DNA from: Blasia pusilla
Lineage: Eukaryota > Marchantiophyta > Marchantiopsida > Blasiales
DNA length: 64,000 nt
NCBI GenBank assembly: GCA_050084515.1
Contig: CM114272.1
Span: 2,728,001 to 2,792,000 of the forward strand
Direction of reading: 5' to 3'
In this document: piece after piece, positions 10,698 to 23,100 of the stretch
Layout: each line of letters starts with the position of its first letter
Numbering within the stretch: position 1 is the first letter of the stretch
Position numbers and translations under genes: made by a program
The notes under the pieces: generated by a model
Databases searched by the model: none
Seen by the model: only the letters and a program-made list of their open reading frames with translations
Told to the model about the DNA's origin: nothing

Positions 10698-11007
10698 TCA
10701 CTTTCTTCTTTCCTTGGGTTTTTGGCCGAGACTTCAGATTCTTCATCTGCGATTGTGGAAGCTCCTTCCCGGCTCCATGTGAGGAACTCTTAATTCTCGG
10801 TATTTTCTTTTGAGCAATGAAATCATCGCTATCATCTGAAGTTTGTGCCTTCCCTGTAGTAGTGTCTTTGGTAGGTAGCTTCAATTTTATGCGCAATCGC
10901 TTTGATTTGTCTTTGGGCTCACTCTCCTCCTTTCCTGCAATTTTCCTCTTCCGAGGATTCTTGGGCTCGGTCGGTGGAGTCCCACTCAGCTTTGCCTTCC
11001 CTTTCAA
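10698..11007 (-). pseudogene. Basic nuclear-type exon downstream of the MULE transposase
   Basis: About 103 lysine-rich codons contain several nuclear localisation-like clusters (PRKRK, KSKRLRIKLK, KKKV) and an acidic DDSDD patch. The frame runs into a good splice donor on the minus strand (AAA followed by GTGAGG at about 10697), after which the sequence becomes repeat-filled intron, so I end the exon there. It lies just downstream of the zinc-knuckle exon. It is probably part of the same transposase transcript; no enzymatic domain is seen. Confidence 0.45.
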
Positions 11008-11021
11008 TTTCGGATCTGATA

Positions 11022-12185
11022 CTAGGGTGCTACAATCACCTCATGTGAAGTCGGATCATCGCCATGGTTGAAGAGAATGGTCAAAATAACTCCAACTCTG
11101 CTTTCTCTCACTTTCTCTCTCTTGGCTCTTGGTCGAAGGACTTGCCTGATATCAAGCATGAGTTTCGTGTAGACATAGCTTGCCCAATCCACCGGAATCC
11201 CTTCCCAAGCCCAACATATAGATCTCCCTACAAGTTGGTCCGCTTTCAGCACTTGGCACGTTTTTCGATTATGCCCTTGAAGTGCACAATGGCCACAACG
11301 TCTTTCAAAAGTGCGGGCAACCCTTGTCATTGGTGCCCTACGCCCGTTACGAATACCTAACGGACCTCACTATGGGATATACTCATGCTGGCCACTCCCA
11401 ACATCATCTTCATTCACAAACTCTTCATGTACAGGATAAGAAATCTCTTCACCACCTCCTTGTCCTCTTCGCATCTCGCCACCTCTTCCACCAAGAATGC
11501 GCATATAACGATGTCTACCACGCCGAACTGTAGGAAGGGGAGGTCGGCAATCCCAAAATGGTATAAGTTCATCACTCTTCACAACCGGTATACTGCTTTT
11601 GTAGATCTTCCTTATGAAGTCATTGGTCCAAATAGGATCAACAAGTTTCTGTGAGTCCATTCCAGTAATGACATCCCAAGCCATTACATGCGTACATGGC
11701 CAACAAGTATCTTGGAACTCTAGGCATGAACAACTGCACTCAGGATGCAAGCGGACATGAAATTGGTGTGCACTACTTGTGGAAGTGACAAGTGCATTTG
11801 TTGCATCTGAGGCTAGTACATCAAAACTTTGACCGTTGGCTTCATTCTTTCGATAACGAATAACTGCATAAGTAGTCAGTTTGTTGGAGAACTTCTCTGG
11901 GTGACATGCCTCTACTTTTCTTGCTGCGTAAGTTTTCATCATGTAATTCCACAACTCACGAGCAATGACAAGTGGAGGTCCCTCCCTGATAGGTTTGATG
12001 GCGGAATTTATGACCTCTACAAGATTTGAACTCACTTTGCCATAGCGTGGCAAAGGGAATGCACACCTCGCAAACTTCTCTGGTCCTATCTCTCGTATGT
12101 ACGAGGCTGCATTAGCTATTCGTTGAATATGATGCCTTTCCAATTCGTTAATCCACATGTCATACTTGGAAAAGAAGTTCCTCAA
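11022..12185 (-). pseudogene. MULE transposase, C-terminal part: catalytic Glu, SWIM finger, zinc knuckle
   Basis: The first 271 codons (12185 to 11370) cover the end of the DDE core and the SWIM domain. The catalytic Glu lies in SSNLVEVIN (codon 12015-12017), followed by the conserved IREGPPLVIARELWNYMM helix. The SWIM finger is CSC...CTH at residues 152-166 of this piece. In the same frame, after two stops at about 11367-11372, the reading resumes and gives a CCHC knuckle (CGHCALQGHNRKTC, 11330 downwards), which many MULE transposases carry at the C-terminus. A Gly/Arg-rich linker (RRGRHRYMRILGGRGGEMRR) precedes it. The stops could be mutations or lie in a very short intron. Confidence 0.8.
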
Positions 12186-12189
12186 TCGT

Positions 12190-12520
12190 TGTTAGCTGAT
12201 GCTAGCCGCTGCATAACTGTGAATAGCGCAATCGAAAAATAATGTGTCATTAGCCGCCGTCCACAAAGGGTTCAAATTCAGACGCCAATTTAGCTGAAAA
12301 TAGCCGCCGTTCTAAAAAGATTGGTTGGAATCTAGATACCAAATTTTTCCTGAATAGCCTCCGTCCTCCTAAGAAGGTATTAAATTACCAGTCGTCCTAA
12401 CAGTGAATAGCCAATAGGAAATAGCAGCCGTCCTAACAGTGACTATCCATTGTCCTTTAGGGAATAGCAATCGTCTTTACTGTGAATAGCCGCCGTCCTA
12501 TAGAGAAGAGCAGTCCAAAA
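12190..12520. repeat. TAGCCGCCGTCC short repeats in a MULE transposase intron
   Basis: Repeated AATAGCCGCCGTCCT-like units and degenerate relatives lie between the catalytic exon and the SWIM exon. The orientation matches the other left-side arrays. Confidence 0.65.
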
Positions 12521-12629
12521 TAGTCGCAGCCTATGCAATATTCCACCTCACTGAATATGCAAGACTCGCATATGCAAAATGTAAGGAAGAATGAATTGGA
12601 TAGTTTGCTTACTTCTCCCTGGTCCTGGT

Positions 12630-13170
12630 TTAAAGGCAGGCAATGAAAAATCCTTCGGCAACTTTTCCATACCGTGTTCGAACATTTTGTCTCAAATGTT
12701 GGGCACACATGCTATGTATATTTTGGGGGAATATTGTACGCACGGCGTGTAAAAGGCCCTTTTGTCTATCTGAAACAATAACGATTTTGGGATCATCTAA
12801 AACTGGGATGGCTTTTAGATGTGCACAAAACCATTCCCATTCCTCATTGTTCTCGCGAGGAGATATGCCAAATGCCAAAATGATCGTATTGGCATTTCCA
12901 TCCAACATGGACGCAAAGCTCTTGAGGTCCGGAGGCTTAACTCTGGCGCGCCAAAGAACTATCGACGCATTGGAAGAAACGCCGAAGGCCGGAAATTGCT
13001 GGTCCGCACACTTCTTTGACCATGAAAATCTGCATGTGATACTTCCTATTCTTTGTATGGCACGCATCCAAGCCAAATACCTTTTGCACATAAGGAATGA
13101 TGTTCTTCATGGCAGATGGAAAAATAAATAGCCTCTTGAAGATGGCACATTCTAAATTCCAACATCCCAA
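12630..13170 (-). pseudogene. MULE transposase, DDE catalytic core (first and second Asp)
   Basis: Two overlapping minus-strand frames together give the start of the MULE transposase domain. In the frame from 13170 the sequence FKRLFIFPSAMKN...VFGLDACH contains the first catalytic Asp (codon 13066-13068). In the frame from 13091 the sequence ILAFGISPRENNEEWEWF and then VIVSDRQKG contains the second Asp (codon 12768-12770), followed by the Cys/His motif MCAQHLRQN. The change of frame between them, and another near 13160 relative to the upstream exon, are frameshift mutations unless small introns are present. Family knowledge: these residues coordinate the metal ions for strand transfer. Confidence 0.8.
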
Positions 13171-14325
13171 GCGGCGGTGGCAAAGGGGTCGGCTTCCTTT
13201 ACTGCCTGTATGAAAGAAGGAATCAAATGGAAACCTGCCCGTTCACCTCCATTCATCCAATCCCGACATATTTCTTTGCATCTCCATGCAGGAAAGTAAG
13301 TTGTTCGCTTCTTGTACGTCTGCGCAAGGACTTCTACAAGGCTACCTACAGGGATGCTTGGTTGGTTTACAACCCTATCTGCTAATACCATTGATAACCA
13401 CTTTGCCTTGTGGGTAGGACCCCTCCATGTATGAATGTGCCCCGGACAAGTGTGTTTCAAATTACACACCGTTATCTCACATAGGCCTGTACCTTTATGC
13501 CGTTGGCAACGGACCCTCCACTCGCAAACTTCATCTTTACATGATGTACCATTCTTCTTCCCTGAAAGTATGTACCTAGCAAATTGACCACATGCCCCAT
13601 TCCTGGCGGTGGGGACTCTCGCTTCACCACTCTTTCTCCTTTTCTCCGTGGGAACGTCTAAGCTTACGCTAGTTTCTGAGAAAGAATTCTTGAAAATTGG
13701 CTGGTTAGGCCTCTTACTATGTTGAGGTCTCCACGGGACCCCCATTCCACATGCAAGCCTCGAGATACGTGGGTCTTGAAATTCTTCACTATGTCCCCCA
13801 ATATCTCCAACTAAGGATCCACACACATTAACTGCAACTTCGTTGACATTAACCGCCGTGCTATTTTCCACCGACCTCCCCCTAACATCGTGCGACTTTT
13901 TTCCACTGTGATTAGCAACCGTTGAATATTCCTGAATATTTTCCTCCAATCCTCCGATGTCGGACATGTTGTTAATACCATGGCATACAAAACTACATTT
14001 CTTCACAAGAGTATCCTTCCTCTTAGGATACGGTCCATTTCTTGAAGTCTTCGAACCGCTGGAGGGTTTGTCCTCATTGAAAATAGGAAGGCCTTTGCCT
14101 CTGATCTTTGCGCCAAATCTACATATTCTAAGCCGATACCATTTCTTGCTGCGTGCGCAATGCTTCGCTCTATAATTCAGCGAGCACCAACAATCTAGTG
14201 AAAACTCAAACTCATCGAAGCTGTGGAACACTTGCTTCAATTGTATCCACTCGGCATGCCTCCTTACTGCACATGATGACCCAGGGTTGTTAATGAATCT
14301 AACTTTCACAGCGGCTGATGACTAC
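13171..14325 (-). pseudogene. MULE transposase, N-terminal DNA-binding region
   Basis: About 385 codons run on the minus strand. The start has the MULE-type opening (KVRFINNPGSSCAVRRHAEW, then SLDCWCSLNYR). After a low-complexity linker of about 130 residues comes the Cys/His-rich DNA-binding region: CGQFARYI, then C-x4-C-EWRVRCQRHKGTGLCEI, then NLKHTCPGH, with RYKKRT-type basic residues downstream. The exon probably starts at a CAG acceptor near 14325 because the preceding 1.3 kb is pure minisatellite. The frame ends at 13152 just as the catalytic core begins in another frame, which points to a frameshift. Confidence 0.72.
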
Positions 14326-14379
14326 GCCACACCGATACAAATCGTAAATAAAAACTTACATTATGTCATCCAAATATCC

Positions 14380-15560
14380 ACTACGGCGGCTATTGTGAGT
14401 AGGCTAACCTTTGAGAAGTACAAAACAACTGCAACAGCGGCTATTCAGAGTAGGCTAACCTTTCAGGAGTACAAAACAACTGCATGGCTGCTATTTAGGC
14501 AGCTATTCTGAGTACTATCACCTCTTACTGCAACGGCAACTACTTTGAGTAGGCTCACCTATCAGGAGTACAAACAACTACAACGGAGGATACTCTGAGT
14601 AGCCTCACCTTTGAAGAAAACCAAAATTACTGCAACGGCGGCTATTTCGGAGGCTACTCTATGTAGCCCAATATCTCCCGAAACCAAAACAACTACAACG
14701 GCGGCTAATTCAGTGGCTATTCTGAGTTGGCTCACTTCTAGGGAAAGTTAGACATCTACAACGGTGGCTAATTCGGTGACTATTCTGAGTTAGCTCACCT
14801 CTAAAGAGAACAAAACAACTACAACGGCGGCTAATTCGGCGACAATTCTGAGTTAGCTCATCTTTGAAGAGAACAAAACAACTACAACGGCGGCTAATTT
14901 GGCGGCTATTCTGAGTTGGCTCGCCTCTCATGAAAACAAAACAACAACAACGGCGGCTATTTTGGTGGTTATTCTCAGTAGCCCAATCTCTCCCGAAACC
15001 AAAATAACTACAATGGCGGCTAATTCGGAGGCTCATCTGAGTTGGCTCACCTCTAGGGAAAGTTAACCATCTACAACGGTGGCTAATTCAGTGACTATTC
15101 TTAGTTAGCTCACCTCTGAAGAGAACAAAACAACTACAACGGCGGCTAATTTGGCGGCTATTCTGAGTTGGCTCGCCTCTCATGAAAACAAAACAACAAC
15201 AACGGCGGCTATTTTGGTGGTTATTCTCAATAGGCTAAGCTCTCAGGAAAGGAAATCAATTACAAATGCGGCTAAGTCGACCACTCTTATAACTAGGCTC
15301 AACTCTCAAGACAACAAAAATACTACAACGGCGGCTAATTCGGAGGCTATTTTGAGAAGGCGACCCTCTCAGGAAAACTACAAAACTACCACGGAAGCTA
15401 ATTCGGCTGTTATACTGTGAGGAGGCTTAGATCTTAGGAAATCAAAATAACTACAACGGCGGATATTTTTCCGGCTATTCTGAGTAGGATCACCTCTCAG
15501 GAAACGAATAATCTACAACGGCGGCTATTTCAATTATGGTGGCGGCTATTGCGACAATAA
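14380..15560. repeat. 63-bp minisatellite with 252-bp higher-order repeat, filling MULE intron 1
   Basis: Monomers of about 63-64 bp contain ACAACGGCGGCTAATTCGG, then CTATTCTGAGTTGGCTCACC and AACAAAACAA. Starts of successive monomers near 14695, 14758, 14821, 14885 and 14949 give the period. A block of more than 100 bp recurs almost exactly 252 bp apart (14921 versus 15173), that is, four monomers. The motif reads GGCGGCTA on the plus strand, the reverse of the arrays at 7575-12520. Confidence 0.88.
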
Positions 15561-15630
15561 TCATCATTTCTGGATCGAGTATCCATCTCGGCGGCTATTT
15601 TGACGCCCACTAAACCCGGCATCATCTTAC

Positions 15631-15874
15631 CTTCTTCCAGGCTGAACCCTTCGAGACAGGGATCATTCTTGGACGTGGAGGCTTGCCATAACTTGAAAGC
15701 AGCCGATGACTCTATTGATGATGGCCTTCGTTCATAAGATCCACAGTTTTGGTCTTTGCGACTAGAACCAAAAAATCCATTGTCATCCAGAGGAAAATGT
15801 TGTCTGCTCAAGTCTGGAAAATCGTCATCAGTACACAAGAGGTCAGGATGTTTGGGTAGCTCCACACCATCCAT
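15631..15874 (-). pseudogene. Probable first exon of the MULE transposase gene
   Basis: An ATG at 15874 opens about 81 codons (acidic at first, CTDDDFPDLSRQHF) that end at a strong minus-strand splice donor, GAAG followed by GTAAGAT (GT at 15629-15630). Past the donor the frame runs into the minisatellite. The distance to the next exon (about 14325) makes the intron about 1.3 kb. No domain was recognised. The assignment to the transposase gene rests on strand, spacing and the donor site. Confidence 0.45.
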
Positions 15875-15889
15875 TCTCTAATCAAGCTT

Positions 15890-17693
15890 ATGAACAGTAA
15901 ACACTGATTAGTAAACAAATTAACATGTGCCAGAGAGTGTAAGTACGAGTGTTGATCACGATTTGCATGATCAACAGTCCTAACTCGAAAGTGACAAACC
16001 CTAACTCGGGATTGTTCCTATATCCAAAACTTTTGGGCTACAATAACTACGTAGAAGAACATTTCTACCAACCGGTGGGAACTCTGACGTGGCAGTTCAT
16101 AAGGGCCACTCAAGCAAGAGATTTCGTAGGGGCACCACTTAAGCAACATAAGTAGGGTAGGGGGCCATTTAAGCAAATACCTGCATAAAGTGGACATGTA
16201 TGATGTACTAAAGTGGAATAGGCATTTGTTTAAAAAGCATCCAAAATGGACGTTTGTTAACTAGTACCTTTAGAAAATGCATTAAAATATGGATTCCTTG
16301 AGATCCTATTACGAGCTATAAAAAGAACAAGATTGATTCCTATATTAAAATAAATTTGACAAGAAAATCTCGAGATGCTATGAGGCAAGCAAAAAAATGA
16401 ATAAAAAATAATAACATAGGTTTTGATAACATTGGCCCAAGAGATGGTTTGTTGTTTTTCAAGGGCAACCAATGGCGAGAGACATGAATAACCCATGATT
16501 GATCCACAAAGGCAAGAATAGGGGTAACTCATGGTAGAAGATAGGATTAAGTTTTGAGTTGTGATTGCTTTAACCACGAACGGACGAGAGACATTGGGCG
16601 ATCTGTGATTGACTTATGGTAAGAAAAAAATGAGACAAAAGCGTAATTGCGGCATGAAATGCGTAGAGATATGACTACTCAATGATACATTTAGGAATCA
16701 AGACTAACTCTTGCTTAGTCTTTGGCTGGTAAACGAGTGCCAATCGCCAACACATGGCATTAAAAGAGGCTAGGCTTACTCATCAACCATAAGCGGCGTG
16801 AGATGGGTACATGTTTGTTGAAGGCGCGGTGTGTTCTACTTGAAACTTAAAGTGCAATGAGAGTAGATTTTATAATCTTTGAAACTAATTTGGTAATTTT
16901 TGAACGTTGTACATTTTTGTTTTCAAATTTATAGGGTACTTGTATTTTACATTTTTGTGTTCGGTAGTCGATATATGTTGATATAACAGGTATTCACAAA
17001 AACCAATTCTCTCCATTTCACCATTTCTTCCAGATATTCATCTTGAGCTATTCATTGATGTATGTTTCTTTTCCCATAGAACCTCCAAATTATGAATTAT
17101 GAAAACCAATCAGGAGCTTCATGAGTTATGGTGTTTAAGCGAACACATGTGTCTATATATTTTTAAGTAGAAGTGTAAGGAAAGAAACATCAAACTAATT
17201 ACTTGCTAGCTAAATCGATGTATAAATAAGTTCATGTCATGACTTGAGATGCTTTCTACACATATCTAGGAAAATGTTAACTAAAAACAACACCTCAGTA
17301 CCAATGGATTTGAAAAAAATCTGGCTTTTCTTTAATATAGATCTACCAAAATACCCATCTAATAGGGACGAGGAGGATGGTAATAAGTGTAAACTTCAAC
17401 ACTAACAAAGAAAACTATAATTTCATTAGAATCATATATTTTTCATCATATTCTTTGACTAAAAAAATGATTGAAATTGAAAGCAAGGAATTAGATTATG
17501 GATTAACATTCCATCCAACCACAAGTGCGGGGGGGGGGGGTACTTTTTATTTCCTTTGAATTATGAAAAAATAAAAAGGAAAAGAAAAGAAAATCATATA
17601 TATATGTCTCAAAACTCTACATGAAATCCATGCACTAGGATGTTGGAACATATTTAGGGTTGAAATTCAACCAAAATATGATGCAAAACTAGT
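15890..17693. other. AT-rich gene-free stretch
   Basis: No gene is seen. Three short repeats of a GGGGCCAYTTAAGCAA-like unit occur at about 16105-16175. A G12 homopolymer lies at 17529-17540. Confidence 0.45.
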
Positions 17694-17751
17694 CATAATT
17701 TGGGCATCTTATGTCATAGCCATTTCTACGACATAAGATGCCCAAATTATG
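17694..17751. repeat. Perfect 22-bp inverted repeat with 14-nt loop
   Basis: Arms 17694-17715 and 17730-17751 are exact reverse complements around a 14-nt spacer, in AT-rich DNA without a nearby gene. It is too short for a typical miRNA precursor and may be a small foldback footprint. Confidence 0.85.
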
Positions 17752-20140
17752 AAGTGAAGGTGAAGTGAAGGCAATCTATGCCCATGCCTCTACTTTTTTT
17801 TTCATGTTGTGCACATAATATGAATGTCACCATCTCGTATACACTCAAAACCTCACAACATAAACCTAAATACCATGCCCAATCATGGAATCCACATAAA
17901 CAAAAAATTGTATACCAAAAAGATCTCCAATAAAATTTTGTAATCAAAGCATACACTCACACTTCATATCTCTCTCTATATATATATTAAGCTTTTTTTC
18001 TCATGGTATTGTGATGGTTTTACTTGTAATAAATCCACACAACATACAATTCAAAACCACAAGTATCACTACCAAGTTTGGGTCAATTAATTCGTCGATG
18101 TTGGGAAGGTGATTTGGCGCGAAGTTATGCATACGTTCCATTCAAACCTTACCATCACATCCCTCTAACAAAAGAACACATGACGATAAGATTTCACACA
18201 CTCTTAAAATCATGCTCCATTGCTGTAACATCCAACAACTTTGGCGTCATCTATTGCAAGAAAAAATAGTCTCCTTGATGAAACCTCTAGATCTTTGGTC
18301 ACTAGTCTCCTCCCCAAAATAGTTGCATACCTCAACATTTCTTGAGGTTGTGCAATACCCAAGTTCTTGATTGCAATGGACATGACTTTTGATAATATCT
18401 TTGCTTGTTAAGAACATGCTCATACCCAAAGATCTCGATCATTAATGAAATTCAACACTTCACCAACATCACAACATATGGCTATAAGTAAATCTGACTC
18501 TTATCCAAAGAGCAAGAGTAAGGTCAAAAGCTTGCCAAGGGTTCATGTCTACTAAACTTGTAGCCCATCAAAACAGTGATAATTTTGATTCGTCTTGTAC
18601 AAATGTGCACAAGACACGTGGCAAATTACCCTCATAGCTTATGCTTGAAATGACGTCCACATAGACATGGCCTCATATATGGCAGCTAGCATGGTGGAGA
18701 TATCGGCTATGCTAGCAATAAAGCGAGCCATGGTTGCACTTGCTATGGTGATTTTGGTTAACCTAATTGGAATGTTCCAATTGGTTGGTCCATTCGGAGT
18801 TGCGAATTGACCGTAGTGTGTTTTACTTTATTCAAGAGCGATATCCCCATACGTTGGGGAAGGCAACATGTTGAGTGATGGGTTTGTAGAGGTGCAAGAT
18901 CACTCCGTGTCCATTTCTAATTCAGACATTGATCACTTGGAGGCACTTTCCCACCATAAAGCATGACTCATGAGGACATAGTGGTGAGGAATTGGAATGA
19001 CCATCCTAAAAATAGTGAGATGGTTTAGACTCGAGCAATGGGGACATCTTTGGATGTTTTTCTAGGTCCTACCATTTTTATCCCCTAGATTTCACACTTG
19101 AATTATGGGAGGAGATAACTTCCTATCAATCAGATTAGCAATCAGTTGAGGGATAAGCTAGTAAATTGCTCATGCGGTATGCACAAGGTCTTGACGGTCC
19201 GATGGCTCACTTCAAGGGTCAATAAAAAAAGAAGCAACTGATAGTGTAGGGTTATGTTGGCCTAAAGATTTACTAGAGGAAGAAAACCAAGGAAAGGAAA
19301 CTCCCGTAGAGGAGAGTTGTGAGGAGTGGCATGCGATAATGATTGTGTATATATATGTCAATGATACTTCTTCAACTTTGTGGGGGATGAGCATTGAAGT
19401 GCTAAAGAGTGTAGATGAGGCAGATATGAAGTTGAACTTATGCTCTAGAGTGATACCGGGCACATTTGTAGGTACCATGTGCTCAAGGAGTATATACTTT
19501 GATACCCTTGGATAATACATTGAAATATGGCACTATCCTTAGAAGGGTGTGCATATATCAGATTTATTTGGATTCCGATGTTCGGAGAGATTAAAATAAG
19601 CCATGATCTATGATCGCCTAAGTCACCAAATAATAAGAGAAAGACCTAAGTAAGACCTAATGGCCTATTTCTAACTCACTCAAGATCTATGGTTGGATGG
19701 AAAATGGCCATGAAACAACGAGAGATCGACTTGAGTAAGACTTAAAGAGTAGTTGATGAGTGATCCTTGACTAATCTAAGACCAATGGTCGAGTAGATAG
19801 GACCTGATCATGATTGAGGCACGAAAGGCCGAGGGCTATGACGAATTAGTACTTCAAGACTGATATGTGACTCAAGACGTACTTAATGTTGCTTAGTCAT
19901 TGATTGATAAAGAGCGCCAATCGTGAACTTGTAGCATAAAAAGTGGCCAAGCTTACCCATAAACCAAGTCCAGAGCAGACATAGGCAATGAGATATGATT
20001 GAAGGAACCAACAAGAGGGAGAGAGAGAGTTGTGATAAACTTGAAGGACAAAGAGAGGGGAGATATGTCACATCTGAGTAGCCGATAGGCCGAGATCTAT
20101 CGTGGATAGGGCGTAGGAGCCGGCGGACTATCTTGAGTGT
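17752..20140. other. Gene-poor stretch, possibly old transposon remnants
   Basis: Only short frames broken by stops were seen, with no recognisable domain. Codon-like stretches around 18850-19500 suggest very decayed coding sequence, but nothing can be named. Confidence 0.4.
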
Positions 20141-20149
20141 AACTTTGTC

Positions 20150-23100
20150 CCATCGTGTCGGATGAGGTTGAGGATAGGTCTATTATGTCAGGAACGTTAT
20201 TTCTGACAACTTTCATGTTGAGGTCTTTCACAGCCGCGTGACTTGTTGACCAGGTCACCCGCCCCTGGTAACCTATGCGCGTAGGTAACCAAGGGGAGGG
20301 TTATTTTTAGGGGAAGTGCCTTTTGGCTCTTCCCAACCCTATATTAGAGAGGAAGGTGGCTTTCCTAAGCCATCTTTTTCATGTTGGGCCGTTGGAGCAC
20401 CTCTCTTGTACGTGTGTGAGATAGGACTAGGGTGCTAGTGTCTGGATTCCTTGATAGCACAAGATGGACGAGGCTCGATATGCCGATGTAGATTGAGGAG
20501 TGGAATTTTAGACTGGGTGTGCCGTTTTTACTACTCTTTATTTTTACATGAGAAAGATATCAGGGGGCTGGTGGGAATTTGTTGTTTACAGGTAGGCAAG
20601 CGAGTTGCCTAGGTCAGGAGCCCTTGGAGACGCGTGTGTTGCAGGTGTTAGTCATTTTTCTATTCGGAAGGCCGTGGGCGGAAGCGCTATCCATTTTTCT
20701 CAGAGTTTGCTGGTGCACAGGGATTGAGGACAATGGCAAAGTGTAGTACGAAGTGGGGCGGCGAGTGGATCGTCGAGAGTAGCGAGAGTGTGGGAAAAGA
20801 GCAGAAGGCGTTTAGGTCGGCGGGCGCGGACAGGTGAACGGCGACGGCGCGCCCCCGCCGTCCGCCTTGGACCGGATGTGGTCGGGATTATGTTCACGTG
20901 GTCTAATAGGGCGTACGTGGTAGAAGTGGAGCCCAACCACGGTAAGTCAGGTTACATGCCGCGTATGGGGATGGACAGAGAGGTTTGCGCGACATGATGG
21001 TTTTTGGGCGCGACAGGGCGTTGCAAGAGTTGACGATGGAGGGGCACTGCGCATGATGCAGATGGGTTGTTCGCATCTGGTGATGGGAGGATCAACGTGT
21101 TGGTCGAGGAGAGTGTTGTGTTGTGGACGTTGTCATACCACATGGAGGAGTGAGTGCGGACGGTACGTAGGTTGGTGGGCGTGATGAGGTTACCCATTCG
21201 AGTCCCTTTTCCCGCACTTGTTGTGTGTGATTGAGAGTGCTGGGTATCGGGTAGTAGCTGGTGCTAGGTGGGTGCACTGATGGTGACGAGTGTAGATTTT
21301 GTTCATGTGGAGCATGTTGGTGGATATACGGCGGTTTCCGCATAGGGGTCGCATGTATGAACCGAGAGTGTCGCTAGGTTAGGTGAGTCAATTGGGAGGC
21401 TCATGGTGAACCGAGTGTTGAGTGTGCATGAGGTCGGGTATGTCATCATGGGATTGATGTTAGCATAGGTGAGCTAGTGAGGAGTGTGGGAGACTCTCGA
21501 TGAGTCTGAGTGCTTGAGCGGGTGAGACAAGGTTTGTCATCACGACGTTCTTCCAGGGCTCAGAAGAACAGGGTAGCGCTAGCAGTGGTAGTGGTGTGAC
21601 ACGGAGTGGAGTGAGATACCAAGGGGTTACCATTGAGGGGCTACCTTGACATCCATCCGTGGCTGGATCGTTATCACTAGACATTGGGTCTGGTGATAAG
21701 ATCGCAGACGGAGACAGTATTACTTGGCAAGAGATGGACAACATGGGCCATTGGGGCATGCGTCGTTTCTTGGGTGTAGTGGGCACCATTGACTTAGATG
21801 ATTTTATCCAGGAGTTCGACACGTGGTGCGACTTCCAGGAGATACGGATCCCGACACGGTTCAACCCTTTCATGGCATGGAAGGGGTTGTTCCAGCACTT
21901 GGAGGGTCCTCCGATGGATGACTACATGGAGTTTCGATCACTATATTCAGTAGAGATCGATGCCTGGAGGATGTATTGGGCTCCAGGGTATGTGTCCACT
22001 AGTGGTCACGAGGCATATGATGGGATCGTGAGAGGAGAGAGACCCACACCATCAGCCCGGAGACTAGATGGAGAGGAGGGCAGTGAGACAGGCGATGTGG
22101 CAGAGACCTCTGGTGGTAGAGGGCCACCCAGCTTCAGCCCCATAGTGGAGTTCTTCCGACAATTGGGGAAGAGGTACTAGGGCGTACGCACCGACAAGCT
22201 GAAGAGTCTATAGGATTTTTAGCGACGATTGGGTGAGAGTTTAAGAGAGGCATTCATACGCATGAGGAGGCTGATCATTGCTACTTATGGAGTGAATGAG
22301 GCGCAGATAGTCCAATATTGGTACGGGGTTCTGGACCGAGAACTACGAAGGAGAGTCCGAGATGCAGTGCTGATTCACACAATGAAGCCCACATTGAAGG
22401 TGGTCTTTGAGTTGTCTGAGCGTATTGAGCTCAACATGAGTGAGGAGCAGGTAGTGACCACTGGATTTTCTCGAGAGTCGACGTATCCAGGAGCAACAGT
22501 GACCCTACACGTGCCACAACAAGCACCAATACCACGGGAGCGGGCCGATGTGCCTAGAGAGCAGGGCGGGTACCGTGAGCCTGTGAAGCAACAACCCGTA
22601 CTACATATGTTGCCCAACAGGGACCGATGTGGTCTTGTTGGATGTGTGGAGGGGCCCATAGGCAGAGAGACTACCCACAACATGGGAGAGGTCCATGAGC
22701 GCCTCTGATTGCTCATGAGCCACAAAGGATGGCCCCACCACAGCACCAGTGTGACTATTGCCACAAATATGGTCACACTAGGGATAGGTGTTTTGACCTT
22801 CGCCGAGAGGCACGTCTAGAGGTAGGCCGAGGGCCTTGGGGTGGTTGTCCTGGAGGAGGTCAGGGAGTCCTTCCTGGACATGGTGGTAGAGGATCACCAC
22901 CAGCCAGAGGAGATGGAGCAGGAGCACCAGAGCCGGCACTTCTCTCACGCATTGATCAGTTGGAGCAGAGAATTGCTGCCATGACGATAATGCAGCTTAG
23001 GGAAGGCACGAAGCTACAAGCAGCTAGTGTGACTCTCGCTTCTCCCTCTTACCCTGACCCGGGTGAGGATATCTCCAGTATGGGGTTTATGTGTAGTGCA

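Larger units (their letters stand above)
7575..15880 (-). mobile_element. Mutator-like DNA transposon (MULE), decayed, multi-exon
   Basis: A minus-strand transposase gene runs from about 15874 to about 11022, and further reading frames on the same strand run to 8014. The transposase has the MULE order: Cys-rich DNA-binding region, DDE catalytic core with D, D and E all recognisable, SWIM zinc finger and a CCHC zinc knuckle. Introns and the 3' flank are filled with short repeats containing GGCGGCTA or its complement. Several in-frame stops and frameshifts indicate that this copy is dead. No terminal inverted repeats or target duplication were found, so the outer limits are approximate. Confidence 0.75.

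Noticed and set aside
14380-15560. CRISPR-like regularly spaced repeats
   Set aside because: The spacers are themselves repeated and the unit is a continuous tandem monomer of about 63 bp in a plant intron; there are no cas genes.
17529-17540. G12 homopolymer as a quadruplex regulator
   Set aside because: It is a single run with no other G tracts nearby and no gene within kilobases; a simple slippage tract is enough explanation.
20700-21343. GC-rich frames (Arg/Pro rich) upstream of gag as an extra retrotransposon gene
   Set aside because: Overlapping frames on both strands, low-complexity Arg/Pro composition and no counterpart upstream of the second gag; probably leader sequence.
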